Part shown: positions 6,232 to 6,719 of the stretch, one piece after another
How positions within the stretch are numbered: position 1 is the stretch's first letter
Layout of the letters: every line of letters starts with the position of its first letter
Position numbers and translations under genes: made by a program
The notes under the pieces: model-generated
Databases searched by the model: none
What the model was told of the DNA's origin: nothing
The model's input: only the letters and a program-made list of their open reading frames with translations
Source: Rudanella sp.
GTDB lineage: Bacteria > Bacteroidota > Bacteroidia > Cytophagales > Spirosomataceae
Direction of reading: 5' to 3'
DNA: 6,719 nucleotides
Assembly: GCA_026785985.1 (NCBI GenBank)
Contig: JAJAYX010000686.1
Span: 1-6,719 of the forward strand

Positions 6232-6310
6232 GTGAGCAGTGAGCAGCCAGCAATGAACAGTTTCTATTCTTTTTTAACTGTTGGCTGTTCACTGTTCATT
6301 GTTAACTGCT
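6232..6310. repeat. Inverted pair of degenerate heptamer arrays with long stem
   Basis: On the plus strand four heptamers run back to back at 6232-6259: GTGAGCA, GTGAGCA, GCCAGCA, ATGAACA. On the minus strand five run from 6306 down to 6272: GTTAACA, ATGAACA, GTGAACA, GCCAACA, GTTAAAA. The two arrays face each other. As RNA from the plus strand, 6232-6252 can pair with 6279-6299 over 21 bp (17 Watson-Crick and 4 G-U pairs), with a 26-nt T-rich loop. The G-U positions would be A-C mismatches in the opposite transcript. The right array lies inside the 3' end of the symporter gene. It may act as a terminator between the convergent genes or be a dispersed repeat element. Confidence 0.7.
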
Positions 6311-6719
6311 GAATTCCCCAGGCCAGGCCAACCACCAGCACACAGCCGATTACGTTGAGCCAGAGGAAAGCTGTAAGGTCTAATTTCCAACTCAACACCA
6401 CGAGGACTTCGCCAATGAGAGCCGCAATGAATGTGGCCCGGCCACCAATGTTTTTGAAGTAAAACGCCACAACGAAAATGCCCAGAATGACCCCGTAGAA
6501 CAGCGACCCGAGGATGTTGACAGCCTCGATCATGTTACCCATGCGGTTGGCAAACTGCGCCACAATAATGCAGAAAACGCCCCAGCCCGCCGTAGCCCAG
6601 CGCGAGGCTGCCAAATAATGCCCGTCGGTGGCATCGGGAACAAAACTGCGCTTGTAAATATCGACTATCGTAGTAGAAGCCAGTGAGTTATAGGCGGCTG
6701 CAATAGACCCCATTGACGC
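6264..6719 (-). CDS. Sodium:solute symporter (SSS family), C-terminal part, 5' end outside window
   Basis: The frame is open through the right edge (ASMGSIAAAYNSLAS...), so the Met codon at 6711-6713 is internal. The segment IYKRSFVPDATDGHYL followed by a membrane span is typical of SSS-family Na+-coupled symporters after the core bundle. Four hydrophobic spans are visible: ATAGWGVFCIIVAQF, ILGSLFYGVILGIFVVAF, ATFIAALIGEVLVVLSW and AFLWLNVIGCVLVVGLAWG. It is an inner-membrane transporter that would use the Na+ gradient; the substrate (sugar, amino acid, sialic acid or other) cannot be told from this part. The last residues (LTMNSEQPTVKKE) are encoded by the heptamer array and probably are not ancestral. 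The gene converges on the DUF2911 gene, with 37 bp between the stop codons. Confidence 0.9.
   Translation of the reverse strand, partial: ASMGSIAAAYNSLASTTIVDIYKRSFVPDATDGHYLAASRWATAGWGVFCIIVAQFANRMGNMIEAVNILGSLFYGVILGIFVVAFYFKNIGGRATFIAALIGEVLVVLSWKLDLTAFLWLNVIGCVLVVGLAWGIQQLTMNSEQPTVKKE

Noticed and set aside
1..6719. Defence, toxin-antitoxin or biosynthetic system
   Set aside because: No nuclease, polymerase, toxin or biosynthetic family is present apart from a truncated macro domain, and the genes do not form one cassette.

Overview
The window most likely comes from a Bacteroidota chromosome, order Cytophagales, close to Spirosoma and relatives. This rests on a secreted S8 protease with a Type IX secretion (T9SS) C-terminal sorting domain, a DUF2911 protein, DUF4488/lipocalin-like and lipoprotein genes typical of the group, start codons without Shine-Dalgarno sites, and moderately high GC. 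The genus is an inference. Nothing here looks like a phage, plasmid, CRISPR or defence locus.

Layout. Positions 1-985 hold the 3' end of an FG-GAP beta-propeller surface protein made of an exact 168-bp (56-residue) tandem repeat. A same-strand group follows at 1050-3821: a small lipocalin-like exported protein, an orphan lipoprotein, and an S8 protease whose start overlaps the lipoprotein end by 14 bp. Directly after the protease stop lies the C-terminal half of a macro-domain (ADP-ribose-binding) gene that has lost its N-terminal half, at 3824-4081. On the minus strand come a small exported protein with a 33-residue internal period (4118-4570) and, upstream of it, a Nudix hydrolase (4672-5253). 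The Nudix gene diverges from an exported DUF2911 protein (5324-6226) across a 70-bp spacer containing a 7-bp-arm inverted repeat. The window ends with the C-terminal part of a sodium:solute symporter on the minus strand (6264 to beyond 6719).

How it works together. Most products are envelope or secreted proteins. The lipoprotein and the protease are probably co-translated. The other genes look like separate housekeeping or accessory units.

The least ordinary structures are four. The first is the FG-GAP array, with variation concentrated at fixed positions. The second is the exact 33-residue YK period in the 150-aa protein. The third is the beheaded macro-domain gene beside a near-repeat of the protease's 5' boundary. 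The fourth is a pair of inverted heptamer arrays between the convergent DUF2911 and symporter genes, which can fold into a stem of about 21 bp and also encode the symporter's C-terminus. I see no convincing new multi-gene system.
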